Assembly: GCA_023457535.1 (NCBI GenBank)
Contig: JAEWLN010000012.1
Span: 1-35,292 of the forward strand
Direction: 5' to 3'
Length of the DNA stretch: 35,292 nt
Source: Bacteroidota bacterium
GTDB lineage: Bacteria > Bacteroidota > Bacteroidia > Flavobacteriales > Flavobacteriaceae
Made by a program: the position numbers and the translations under genes. Below, piece after piece: positions 26,739-34,851 of this stretch (its first letter is position 1; every line of letters starts with the position of its first letter). Under the pieces are notes generated by a model. The model made no database searches, was not told the origin of the DNA, and saw only the letters and a list, made by a program, of their open reading frames with translations.

Positions 26739-28004
26739 TTACAATTCCAACGCTTTCTTCGGATTATTGTCCATCAATAATTCGCCCGGATTTTCCAAAC
26801 CTTCCTTTACCGCGACGAGGAACCCGACTGATTCGCGTCCGTCGATGATGCGGTGGTCGTAGCTGAGCGCAACATACATCATCGGGTGGATTTCTACTTT
26901 TCCGTCGACGGCGATCGGTCGCTCGATAATGTTGTGCATCCCAAGGATTCCTGACTGCGGCGGATTGATGATCGGTGTGGACAGCATCGACCCAAAAACA
27001 CCTCCGTTTGAAATCGTAAACGTTCCACCGGTCATGTCGTCAACGGTAATTTGTCCGTCGCGTGCGCGAATGGCCAGACGCTTGATCTCGGCTTCAACAC
27101 CGCGGAACGACAGCGATTCTGCATTGCGCACCACCGGAACCATCAATCCTTTCGGCCCCGAAACCGCTACAGAAATATCACAGAAATCATACGATACTTT
27201 CTGGTCGCCGTCGATCATCGAATTCACGTCCGGGAACAGTTGCAACGCGCGCGTGACGGCTTTGGTGAAAAACGACATATATCCCAAAGAAAGTCCGCCG
27301 TGCTTGGCTTTGAATGCGTCTTTGTATTCGTTGCGGATCTTGTTGATCGGCGTCATGTTGACTTCATTGAACGTCGTGAGCATGGCCGTTTCGTTCTTGG
27401 CCGATACGAGCCTTTCAGCGACTTTGCGGCGCAACATAGACAATTTGGTTCTTTCAGAGCCGCGGTTGCCGCCCGTTGGCGTACCCATCGACGCCGGCGC
27501 ATTGACCGCGTCGTCCTTGGTAATGCGACCGCCTTTTCCGGTTCCAGTGATCGTTGACGGGTCGACGTTTTTCTCGTCGAGTATTTTTCTGGCCGCAGGC
27601 GACGGCGTTCCTGTAGCGTAAGAGGCCGCAGTTGCCGGTGTTGCTTTTGGTTCTTCTTTTTTAGGCTCTGCTTTGGCTTCTGCTTTGGGCTCCTCTGCCT
27701 TTGGACTTTGCTTCGCCTGTTCGCTGGCGCTCGAGTCAGCTTTTGGACTTTCGGCTGCCGAAGGCTTGGCATCGGTATCGATCAGGCATACGACCTGCCC
27801 AACTTTCACCGCGTCGCCTTCTTCCGCCTTGAGCGTTATAATTCCGCTGGCCTCTGCGGGCAATTCAAGCGTTGCTTTATCAGAATCAACCTCGGCAATG
27901 GCCTGGTCTTTTTCGACATAATCGCCGTCTTTGACAAGCCATGTTGCGATTTCTACTTCTGTGATGGATTCCCCGGGAGAGGGAACTTTCATTTCTAGAA
28001 TCAT
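26739..28004 (-). CDS. sucB: Dihydrolipoyllysine-residue succinyltransferase, E2 of 2-oxoglutarate dehydrogenase
   Basis: 421 residues. It transfers the succinyl group from the E1-bound intermediate to CoA in the citric-acid-cycle complex. A lipoyl domain (about 2-76) has lipoyl-lysine Lys43 in VDSDKATLEL. A Glu/Lys/Ala/Pro-rich flexible linker (about 78-130) leads to the peripheral subunit-binding domain (about 135-170: SPAARKILDEKNVDPSTITG). The catalytic domain (about 190-421) ends with SYDHRIIDGRE, holding catalytic His384 and Asp388. It starts 74 bp downstream of the sucA stop in the same direction with no terminator between them, so it is an operon. Context (sucA) and the E2o-like catalytic core argue against pyruvate dehydrogenase E2. 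Confidence 0.96.
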   Translation of the reverse strand: MILEMKVPSPGESITEVEIATWLVKDGDYVEKDQAIAEVDSDKATLELPAEASGIITLKAEEGDAVKVGQVVCLIDTDAKPSAAESPKADSSASEQAKQSPKAEEPKAEAKAEPKKEEPKATPATAASYATGTPSPAARKILDEKNVDPSTITGTGKGGRITKDDAVNAPASMGTPTGGNRGSERTKLSMLRRKVAERLVSAKNETAMLTTFNEVNMTPINKIRNEYKDAFKAKHGGLSLGYMSFFTKAVTRALQLFPDVNSMIDGDQKVSYDFCDISVAVSGPKGLMVPVVRNAESLSFRGVEAEIKRLAIRARDGQITVDDMTGGTFTISNGGVFGSMLSTPIINPPQSGILGMHNIIERPIAVDGKVEIHPMMYVALSYDHRIIDGRESVGFLVAVKEGLENPGELLMDNNPKKALEL

Positions 28005-28078
28005 ATTGTATTGGTTTGAGGTTTCAAATGTTCAAAGTCTAAAGTTACAAAACCTTATTCCTTAAACCTTAAACTATT

Positions 28079-30868
28079 TTAGTTGAATAAATCTTTGTCG
28101 AACACCATTGCGATCGCCGCAGCATGACGCTTTTTGGAACGCGCGTAACTTCCGGCAGCAGGCGCACTGTACGCTTTCAGGGCCGCCAGTCTGAATCTGA
28201 CTTCGTTGAAGTTCATCAGCATATAGCTGTAAGCGCCCATGTTGCGCGGTTCTTCCTGTGCCCAAACATAATCATCGGCATTCGGGTACGAGGCGATGAT
28301 AGATTTAAGCTGTTCGGTTGGCAACGGAAACAACTGTTCGATACGCACCAAAGCAACATCGGTGCGTCCGTTGGCTTCGCGTTCGGCCAGCAGATCATAA
28401 TAGAATTTTCCGGTGCAGAATACAAGGGTTTTGACCTTTTTCTTGTCGGCGACGTTCGGATCATCGATCGTCTCCATAAAGCGGCCGTTCGCAAATTCGT
28501 CCGCCGATGAAACCACCAGCGGATGGCGCAGCAAACTCTTTGGCGTCATCACGATAAGCGGTTTTCGGAATGTGGTTTTCATCTGACGGCGCAACAGGTG
28601 GAAAAAGTTGGCCGGTGTCGTACAATCGGCGACGTACATGTTCTCGTTGGCGCACATCTGCAGGTAACGCTCCATTCTGGCCGATGAGTGTTCGGCGCCC
28701 TGGCCTTCGTAACCGTGCGGCAAAAGCATCACGAGTCCGTTCTGGTTGTTCCATTTGTCCTCCGCGGCAGAGATATATTGGTCGATCATGATTTGCGCGC
28801 CGTTCGAGAAATCGCCAAACTGCGCCTCCCAGATGGTAAGCGTTTTCGGGCTTGCCAACGCGTAGCCGTAATCGAATCCTACCACGCCGTATTCGGACAG
28901 CAGCGAGTTGTAAATATGGAATTTGCCTTTGGCTTTTGGCAGTTGCGACAACAAAATCACTTCCTCTTCAGAATCCTCCACCTTGACCACAGCATGGCGA
29001 TGCGAGAATGTTCCGCGTTCTACGTCCTGTCCGGAGATGCGCACATCGTAGCCTTCCGTCAACAGCGAGCCGTATGCAAGCAGTTCGGCCATGGCCCAGT
29101 CGAGTTTGTCGGTTTCGAAAAACATCGTTTTACGGTCTGCGATGAGCTTGGTGATCTTGCTGATAAACTTCTTATCGGACGGCAATTCGGTGATGACCTT
29201 TGCAATTTCAGTCAATTCGTTTTTGTCGAATGTCGTGTCTACGGGTTGCATCATCTGCGCCTGATCGGCCTGCTGGAATCCCTGCCATTCGTTTTGCATG
29301 AAAGGCGTGATGATCGTCAGGTCTTTTTTGCGCGAGGCCTCGAGGTTCTCTTCGAGCATCGCCTTGTATTTGTCCTCAAGCGATTTAACGTAAGCGCTGT
29401 CGATAAGCCCACTTGCGATCAGTTTCTCAGCGTACTGGTCGCGCGGATTTTTGTGCCTGGAGATCGTTTTGTATAATTTAGGCTGTGTAAAACGCGGCTC
29501 ATCGCCTTCGTTGTGGCCGTATTTGCGGTATCCGAGCAAATCGATGAACACGTCGCTGCCAAACTGCATGCGGTAATCGAGCGCGAAAAGCATCGCGTGA
29601 ACCACCGCCTCGGCATCGTCGGCGTTGACGTGAAGCACAGGCGACAGCGTTACTTTGGCGATATCGGTGCAATAGATCGACGAGCGCGCATCGAGGTAAT
29701 TGGTCGTAAACCCTACCTGGTTGTTGATCACCACGTGGATCGTACCGCCGGTTTTATAGCCGTCGAGCTGCGACATCTGGACAATTTCGTAAACGATTCC
29801 CTGGCCGGCTATGGCAGCGTCCCCGTGCAAAGCGATGGGAAGTACTTTGGATGCGTCGTTTGGAAAATAGCGGTCCTGCTTGGCGCGCGCGATGCCTTCG
29901 ATCACAGCGCCCACGGTTTCCAGGTGCGACGGGTTTGGCGCCAGGTTGATGTTGATCGACCTGCCCGACTTGGTCTTGCGGTCCGAGGTGAGGCCAAGGT
30001 GGTATTTCACGTCGCCGTCGAACAGCGCGTCATCGTCGTAATCCTTGCCGTCGAATTCAGAGAAAATATCCTGGGTATTCTTGCCAAAGATGTTCGCCAG
30101 CACGTTCAGACGACCGCGGTGCGCCATGCCCATCACGAATTGCTCGACGCCTTTTTCAGCCGCCGCTTCAATGAGCGCATCAAGGCCCGGGATCAGGGAT
30201 TCGCCGCCTTCGAGCGAGAAGCGCTTCTGGCCGACGTATTTGGTATGCAGGAAGTTCTCGAATGAAACCGCCTGGTTGAGTTTTTCAAGTATTTGTTTTT
30301 GCTGGCCTTCGTCGAATTTCGGATGGTTGTCGTTGTACCCGATGCGGTCCTGGATCCATTGGATCACTTCCGGCTTGCGGATGTACATGTATTCCACACC
30401 GATCGATTCGCAGTAAATGCGGTTCAAATGGCCCAGGATGTTGCGCAATGTGGTAGGCTCGAGCTTCATCGCGCGCGCGGCGTCGAATGTGGTATCGAGG
30501 TCTGCATCGGACAGTCCGTAATTGGAAAGGTCGAGCGTCGGCGACCAGATGCGTCGTTCGCGCACCGGATTGGTTTTGGTGAACAGGTGCCCGCGCGTAC
30601 GGTAAGCGTCGATGAGCTTGAGTACGTTGAATTCCTTGTGGATTTTTTCTGTCTCCACAGTACAGTCGGTGTTGGCCGCTGCCGCAGCCAATTGCTGGCC
30701 GGGCGTTCCTATCGGATATTCGTCATTGTACGTGGTGATACCAAAGTCGAAACCTTGCAGAAAACTCCTCCAACTCGGTTCGATACTGTCCGGATTTTCA
30801 AGGTACTGATGGTAAAGATCTTCGAAAAATTGGGTATGCGCTGCGTTTAAAAAGGAAAACCTGTCCAT
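28079..30868 (-). CDS. sucA: 2-oxoglutarate dehydrogenase E1 component
   Basis: 929 residues from ATG 30868 (MDRFSFLNAAHTQFFEDLY). An upstream TTG at 30910 lies within the -7 box and is rejected. It decarboxylates 2-oxoglutarate with thiamine diphosphate. Visible features are the N-terminal E2-interaction segment (PSWRSFLQGFDFG), the active-site loop GMAHRGRLNVLANI (His250), YHLG at about 289, LAPNPSHLE at about 309, and the TPP-binding stretch from GDAAIAGQG (349-357) to NNQVGFTTN (382-390). The C-terminal transketolase-like domain has HGYEGQGAEHSSAR and EEPRNMGAYSYM. Length is as expected for the family. The neighbouring sucB completes the E1-E2 pair; E3 is not in the window. Confidence 0.97.
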   Translation of the reverse strand: MDRFSFLNAAHTQFFEDLYHQYLENPDSIEPSWRSFLQGFDFGITTYNDEYPIGTPGQQLAAAAANTDCTVETEKIHKEFNVLKLIDAYRTRGHLFTKTNPVRERRIWSPTLDLSNYGLSDADLDTTFDAARAMKLEPTTLRNILGHLNRIYCESIGVEYMYIRKPEVIQWIQDRIGYNDNHPKFDEGQQKQILEKLNQAVSFENFLHTKYVGQKRFSLEGGESLIPGLDALIEAAAEKGVEQFVMGMAHRGRLNVLANIFGKNTQDIFSEFDGKDYDDDALFDGDVKYHLGLTSDRKTKSGRSININLAPNPSHLETVGAVIEGIARAKQDRYFPNDASKVLPIALHGDAAIAGQGIVYEIVQMSQLDGYKTGGTIHVVINNQVGFTTNYLDARSSIYCTDIAKVTLSPVLHVNADDAEAVVHAMLFALDYRMQFGSDVFIDLLGYRKYGHNEGDEPRFTQPKLYKTISRHKNPRDQYAEKLIASGLIDSAYVKSLEDKYKAMLEENLEASRKKDLTIITPFMQNEWQGFQQADQAQMMQPVDTTFDKNELTEIAKVITELPSDKKFISKITKLIADRKTMFFETDKLDWAMAELLAYGSLLTEGYDVRISGQDVERGTFSHRHAVVKVEDSEEEVILLSQLPKAKGKFHIYNSLLSEYGVVGFDYGYALASPKTLTIWEAQFGDFSNGAQIMIDQYISAAEDKWNNQNGLVMLLPHGYEGQGAEHSSARMERYLQMCANENMYVADCTTPANFFHLLRRQMKTTFRKPLIVMTPKSLLRHPLVVSSADEFANGRFMETIDDPNVADKKKVKTLVFCTGKFYYDLLAEREANGRTDVALVRIEQLFPLPTEQLKSIIASYPNADDYVWAQEEPRNMGAYSYMLMNFNEVRFRLAALKAYSAPAAGSYARSKKRHAAAIAMVFDKDLFN

Positions 30869-30907
30869 GATTTTGCTAAAATGTGGGGTGTGTTGAAAAT
30901 AGTCCCG

Positions 30908-30915
30908 CAAAAGTA
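30908..30915 (-). promoter_or_regulatory. -7 promoter element of the sucAB operon
   Basis: Minus-strand TACTTTTG is an exact TAnnTTTG match about 40 bp upstream of the sucA ATG, predicting a leader of roughly 33 nt. A canonical TTTG -33 box is not evident. Confidence 0.5.
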
Positions 30916-30985
30916 CGATAATCCACCCGAATTTTTAAGTATTTTTAGCATAGATTTATACTTTAAGCTTTAACCCCGCGCTTCG

Positions 30986-31519
30986 ATGAAAAATAAACAC
31001 TTGAGCTTTGTTGCAAAATGCATTGCGTTAACCCTTATAGCTTTTCTTTCGCATGTCGCGTATGCCCAGCAAATACCGCAGCGAAAGTGGCAATTTGGCG
31101 GTGGAATCGGCGCGAGTTTTGGCTCAGGATTTACCAACGTCACGCTCGCTCCGGGCGCTATTTACAATTTCAACCCGTACGTATCGGCGGGCGTTGGCCT
31201 GCAGGGTGCATACGTACGGTCCCGCGACCATTACGAATCCTACATTTACGGGGGCAGCCTCATGACTTTTTTCAATCCGATCCAGCAAGTGCAACTTTCA
31301 GCCGAACTCGAGCAATTGCGCGTAAACACTACGTACGAAACCTCGCTTTTGCCGGGCGCACCCAAACGCGATGACAAATTCTGGAACACGGCCTTGTATC
31401 TGGGCGCCGGTTACCGCGTGCAAAACGTGACGATAGGCGTGCGTTACAATGTGCTTTTCGACCCGGACCGAAGCGTGTACAGCGAGGCGTTTATGCCGTT
31501 TATACGTGCGTATTTTTAA
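30986..31519 (+). CDS. Small outer-membrane beta-barrel-like protein
   Basis: 177 residues. The signal peptide covers residues 1-27 (ends HVAYAQ). The mature part alternates Gly/aromatic strands: WQFGGGIGASFGSGF, YVSAGVGLQGAYVRS, SYIYGGSLMTFF, TALYLGAGYRVQNVTIGVRYNVLF. It ends in an aromatic residue (FIRAYF), the usual mark of outer-membrane barrels of about eight strands. It is divergent from sucA with a 117-bp shared region. I recall that short proteins at this position in flavobacterial genomes are often labelled alpha-ketoglutarate decarboxylase; nothing in this sequence supports an enzyme. Its function is unknown. Confidence 0.8.
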   Translation: MKNKHLSFVAKCIALTLIAFLSHVAYAQQIPQRKWQFGGGIGASFGSGFTNVTLAPGAIYNFNPYVSAGVGLQGAYVRSRDHYESYIYGGSLMTFFNPIQQVQLSAELEQLRVNTTYETSLLPGAPKRDDKFWNTALYLGAGYRVQNVTIGVRYNVLFDPDRSVYSEAFMPFIRAYF

Positions 31520-31715
31520 GCACGTTGCGCCATTTCCGATACCATTCCAAGTGTAAAAATAGAGATGCGTTATTCAGAAAAACGCAATGGTGCCATGCGG
31601 CTTCAATTTTAACATTTGATATAGAAAATCTGTAACGGACCTAAATAACAGCTTGTTACCTTTACATCCTGATTACCGCGGAATTATAAGCCATATTAAT
31701 TTAAATTTTAACGCC

Positions 31716-32426
31716 ATGAAAAACATTTTTTTATCCGTCATGCTGTTGTCGGCTGTCATCGGACACAGCCAAAGCAACAATCCCCAAAACAAAGTAGGCG
31801 CAGACATTTGGACCGCGGGCAATGCGATCGCAAAGGATTATAAGGAAGGGAAAATCAAACAGGTCGACCAGGCGACGATCGACAAGTATTACAAGGCACT
31901 TTTGCCAGGTTATCAAGCCGTCAAAACTGACGAGTTCACGCAGATCGCCAATGCTATGAAAGGCGCAAGCAGTGCGTCTGCGATCGACAATTCCGGATTT
32001 TCGGAAACCGGCAAACAATTGCTCAAAAAATCACTGACGGACTACAGCCAGACCGCCTTGGTAAATGACGTAAAAGCCAGTAAAATCAATGAGTCAGAAA
32101 AGACCCAGATACTGACTGTTCTGGCGATCAATTACAACATGGTCAAAAATACCCAGGCCGTTAAAAAGGCGGGAACGCCGCAACCTGCTAAAGGCCCGAA
32201 CGCGCTATTTGACATCAATTTTGACGATCCTTACTTTGAGGCCGGCACGCCGCAGGTAGCCATGTGGAGTGCATTGGGTGCAATAATTGGGTTTTATACC
32301 TGCGGACCGTGGTGCGCTGTTGCGGGCGGTATTATCGGGATCATTATCGGTTCGGTGCCGGGAAGCACCACTGTTTCAGGGCCGGGCGGCAGTCATACGT
32401 ATACCAATGGCGGCCCAAAACCATAA
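31716..32426 (+). CDS. Secreted protein with C-terminal glycine-zipper hydrophobic segment, function unknown
   Basis: 236 residues from ATG 31716 (MKNIFLSVMLLSAVIGHSQ signal); the longer frame from 31653 lacks support. Residues 20-170 are hydrophilic and helix-prone (Lys, Gln and Ala rich: NAIAKDYKEGKIKQVDQATIDKYYKALLPGY). Residues about 182-214 form a strongly hydrophobic segment with regular small residues, GAIIGF, AVAGGIIGIIIGS, and two cysteines in CGPWC (196, 200). The end is Gly/Ser/Thr/Pro-rich. I do not recognise the family. The segment could insert in a membrane or self-associate as glycine zippers do in bacteriocins and small outer-membrane proteins. It is separated from the next gene by a strong hairpin. 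Confidence 0.7.
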   Translation: MKNIFLSVMLLSAVIGHSQSNNPQNKVGADIWTAGNAIAKDYKEGKIKQVDQATIDKYYKALLPGYQAVKTDEFTQIANAMKGASSASAIDNSGFSETGKQLLKKSLTDYSQTALVNDVKASKINESEKTQILTVLAINYNMVKNTQAVKKAGTPQPAKGPNALFDINFDDPYFEAGTPQVAMWSALGAIIGFYTCGPWCAVAGGIIGIIIGSVPGSTTVSGPGGSHTYTNGGPKP

Positions 32427-32433
32427 ACCAGAT

Positions 32434-32467
32434 AGCTACAACGGGAAGCGATTCCTGTTGTAGCTTT
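32434..32467 (+). terminator. Long hairpin with GCGA tetraloop between the glycine-zipper and DUF5686 genes
   Basis: Arms 32434-32447 and 32452-32465 pair over 14 bp with one G-U wobble, closed by a GCGA (GNRA-type) loop at 32448-32451. Only three T residues follow, then AAAATAA. It lies 7 bp after the upstream stop and 13 bp before the next ATG, so it may be a terminator, an attenuator or an mRNA-processing signal. Confidence 0.6.
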
Positions 32468-32478
32468 AAAATAATCGG

Positions 32479-34851
32479 ATGAAACAATTCGCACTGCTGT
32501 TCGGACTTTTGATTTCTAATATTGTGGGCTTTTCTCAGGCTATTTCAGGAACTGTTGTGGATCGCCACACCCGGGAACCGCTGGCATTTGCGAGTTTGGT
32601 TTGCGATGGAAACAACTACCGGACGATACTGTCCGACGTGGACGGGCGTTTTACGATTCCCTGGACCGATGTACGCAGCATACAATGTTCATTCATCGGT
32701 TACGCGACGGTTGTTGTGACTGATCCTGAACCGGGAACGCTGATACTTGCACTCGAGCCGACACCAAATGCCCTCCCGGAAGTTAGGGTTCATCCCGGGG
32801 CGAATCGCGCGAACCAGATCATGCGCAGGGTGATCGCCGGCAAAAGGCAAAACAACCCTGAAAACCTCAACGCTTTTTCATACAAGTGCTATAACAAAGT
32901 GACCTTTGATTTTCTTTATAACAAGAACCGGCGGGACAGTTTGGCCATAAGTGAAAAGATTGGCAACAGCCGGCTGCTGTTAATGGAAAGTGTCACGCAA
33001 CGCAAATTCAAAAAACCCAACCTTTCGGAAGAAGTCATTCTGGCCACACGGGTTTCCGGTTTTCAAAAGCCGGGGTTTGCATCACTGGCAACAGACCTGC
33101 AACCGCTTTCGTTCTATCAGGACAACATTTCGTTGTTTGGGGTGGCCTATCTGAATCCGGTTGCCGATGGAAGCCTGTCCAAATATCATTTTGTGTTGCA
33201 AGAGGAACAAATTCGCGCCAAAGACACTTTATTTGTGCTGACGTTTTCGCCCAAACCCAATAAAAACTTCGATGCGCTCCAAGGCATCCTGTATGTAAGC
33301 TCAAACCGGTATGCGATCCAAAACGTCATCGCCGAACCGCATCAAAAAGCGAAGATCAACATCAAAATCCAACAGCAGTATCAGTTGTTGCACGGCAATC
33401 GCTGGTTTCCGGAACAATTGAGCTATACCGTTACCGCAGACGGTTATCCCAATCCAAATATCGGACTGTATTCTGAAGGAAAAAGCTATCTCAGGGATGT
33501 TGTGATCAACCCCGCGTTGCCCCAAAAAGAGTTTGGCAAATGGTCCGTACGCATCGACCCCGAAGCGATGGTCAAAGATTCGCTTTTTTGGACCTCCGAG
33601 CGACCGCTCCCGCTGACCCGAATTGACGAATTGACCTATAAAACGATCGACAGCCTCGGCAAGGCTGAAAATTTTGACCGTTACCTGTCCCTGTCCGAAA
33701 AATTAATTCAGGGTAAAATACCGCTGTCGTTTGTCGATATTGACCTTTCCAAAACCATTGTATACAATAAATATGAGGGCTTTCGGCTGGGGACGGGATT
33801 TTTTACCAACGAGCAGGTGTCCACCAATACAACGCTGGGCGGCTTCTTTGGCTATGGCCTGAAGGATCGCGACTGGAAATTTGGCGGGCAATTCGATTAT
33901 TGGCTTTCAACGGAGACCAGCATCGGGGTGAGTTGCGAGCAGAACCTGGTCGAATGGGGTGCGTCGGGCTTAATGCGATATACCAGCAATCCGTATAATT
34001 TGCGCAACCTGATCGGCTATCGGTATGATCGCATACGTCAAGTTGACGTTAATTTTAAAGCCGCGCCGCTGCGCTATCTGCACATACAACTCAACGCGGC
34101 CCGAACCGACATTGCACCCCAATATGACTACACCTTCCAAACGCCGACCGGATCTTATCGCCATTACGCGACTACCACGATTGCAATACACCTCCGTTAC
34201 GCATTCGGCGAGCAAAAAATCAGCTCGTTCGGCACCACGTTCAACAGGAATGCCGATTACCCGGTTTTGCAATTGCTGGTCAAAAAAGGTTTCAAAAACA
34301 GGCTTGGTGGCGATTTTAACTTCACGCGTGTGGAATTTTCTGCCGACCAATCTTTTTATACCAAAAACATCGGGCTGTCGCAATACCGCCTTCATCTGGG
34401 ATACATCGATCCGACGCTGCCGATAGGACAATTGTTTACCGGCCAAGGCGCCCATGACGATGAAATGGCCTTGGTCGTAAAAAACCATTTTCAAACCATG
34501 CGTCCTTATGAATTTGTTTCCGACCGGTTTGCGCATTTATTTTTCACGCACAATTTTGGTCGGCTATTGCTACACAGCCCTTATTTTTTGCCGGACATTT
34601 CGGTTTTGCACAATGCGGGTTGGGGCCAATTGTCCGACGCAACGGCGCATCGCCACATCGATTTCAAAACACAGGAAAAAACTTACCTCGAATGTGGGCT
34701 GCGGCTCGAGAACCTGATCAGGGTCAACTACATGAACCTGGGCTATCTGGGTTTGGGCGCCGCCGGATTCTACCGCTACGGTGCCTACGCTTTTGCTGAC
34801 GCCAACGATAATTTCGTGCTTAAACTCGCGCTGACTTTCTCGATCCGATGA
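32479..34851 (+). CDS. DUF5686 family outer-membrane protein with N-terminal carboxypeptidase-regulatory-like domain
   Basis: 790 residues. The signal peptide covers residues 1-19 (LLISNIVGFSQ). Residues about 20-95 are a carboxypeptidase-regulatory-like beta sandwich (ISGTVVDRHTREPLAFASL, SDVDGRFTIPW), the plug-proximal module also seen in SusC-type receptors. The next section (VHPGANRANQIMRRVIAGKR, NPENLNAFSYKCYNKVTFDF) is the DUF5686 signature as I know it from Bacteroidota. From about 430 to 790 the sequence becomes Tyr/Gly-rich amphipathic strands ending NFVLKLALTFSIR, consistent with a C-terminal barrel. There is no TonB box-plug signature. Its role is unknown. The stop codon overlaps the next ATG (ATGA). 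Confidence 0.85.
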   Translation: MKQFALLFGLLISNIVGFSQAISGTVVDRHTREPLAFASLVCDGNNYRTILSDVDGRFTIPWTDVRSIQCSFIGYATVVVTDPEPGTLILALEPTPNALPEVRVHPGANRANQIMRRVIAGKRQNNPENLNAFSYKCYNKVTFDFLYNKNRRDSLAISEKIGNSRLLLMESVTQRKFKKPNLSEEVILATRVSGFQKPGFASLATDLQPLSFYQDNISLFGVAYLNPVADGSLSKYHFVLQEEQIRAKDTLFVLTFSPKPNKNFDALQGILYVSSNRYAIQNVIAEPHQKAKINIKIQQQYQLLHGNRWFPEQLSYTVTADGYPNPNIGLYSEGKSYLRDVVINPALPQKEFGKWSVRIDPEAMVKDSLFWTSERPLPLTRIDELTYKTIDSLGKAENFDRYLSLSEKLIQGKIPLSFVDIDLSKTIVYNKYEGFRLGTGFFTNEQVSTNTTLGGFFGYGLKDRDWKFGGQFDYWLSTETSIGVSCEQNLVEWGASGLMRYTSNPYNLRNLIGYRYDRIRQVDVNFKAAPLRYLHIQLNAARTDIAPQYDYTFQTPTGSYRHYATTTIAIHLRYAFGEQKISSFGTTFNRNADYPVLQLLVKKGFKNRLGGDFNFTRVEFSADQSFYTKNIGLSQYRLHLGYIDPTLPIGQLFTGQGAHDDEMALVVKNHFQTMRPYEFVSDRFAHLFFTHNFGRLLLHSPYFLPDISVLHNAGWGQLSDATAHRHIDFKTQEKTYLECGLRLENLIRVNYMNLGYLGLGAAGFYRYGAYAFADANDNFVLKLALTFSIR

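Noticed and set aside
28688..30265. Several 150-260 codon plus-strand frames opposite sucA
   Set aside because: They overlap conserved sucA codons entirely; the protein sequences have no recognisable motif.
31566..31585. Possible hairpin GCGTT/AACGC after the small barrel gene
   Set aside because: The stem is only five base pairs with a nine-base loop and no T-tract, too weak to call a terminator.
31646..31658. Small dyad TAACA-GCT-TGTTA upstream of the glycine-zipper gene
   Set aside because: Five-base arms in AT-rich DNA are expected by chance many times in the window.
31657..31664. TACCTTTA as a -7 box for the gene at 31716
   Set aside because: It ends in A instead of G and has no -33 partner at the right distance.
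32479..34851. TonB-dependent receptor (SusC-like) for the 790-residue protein
   Set aside because: There is a carboxypeptidase-like N-domain and a barrel-like C-terminus, but no TonB box or plug domain; DUF5686 fits better.
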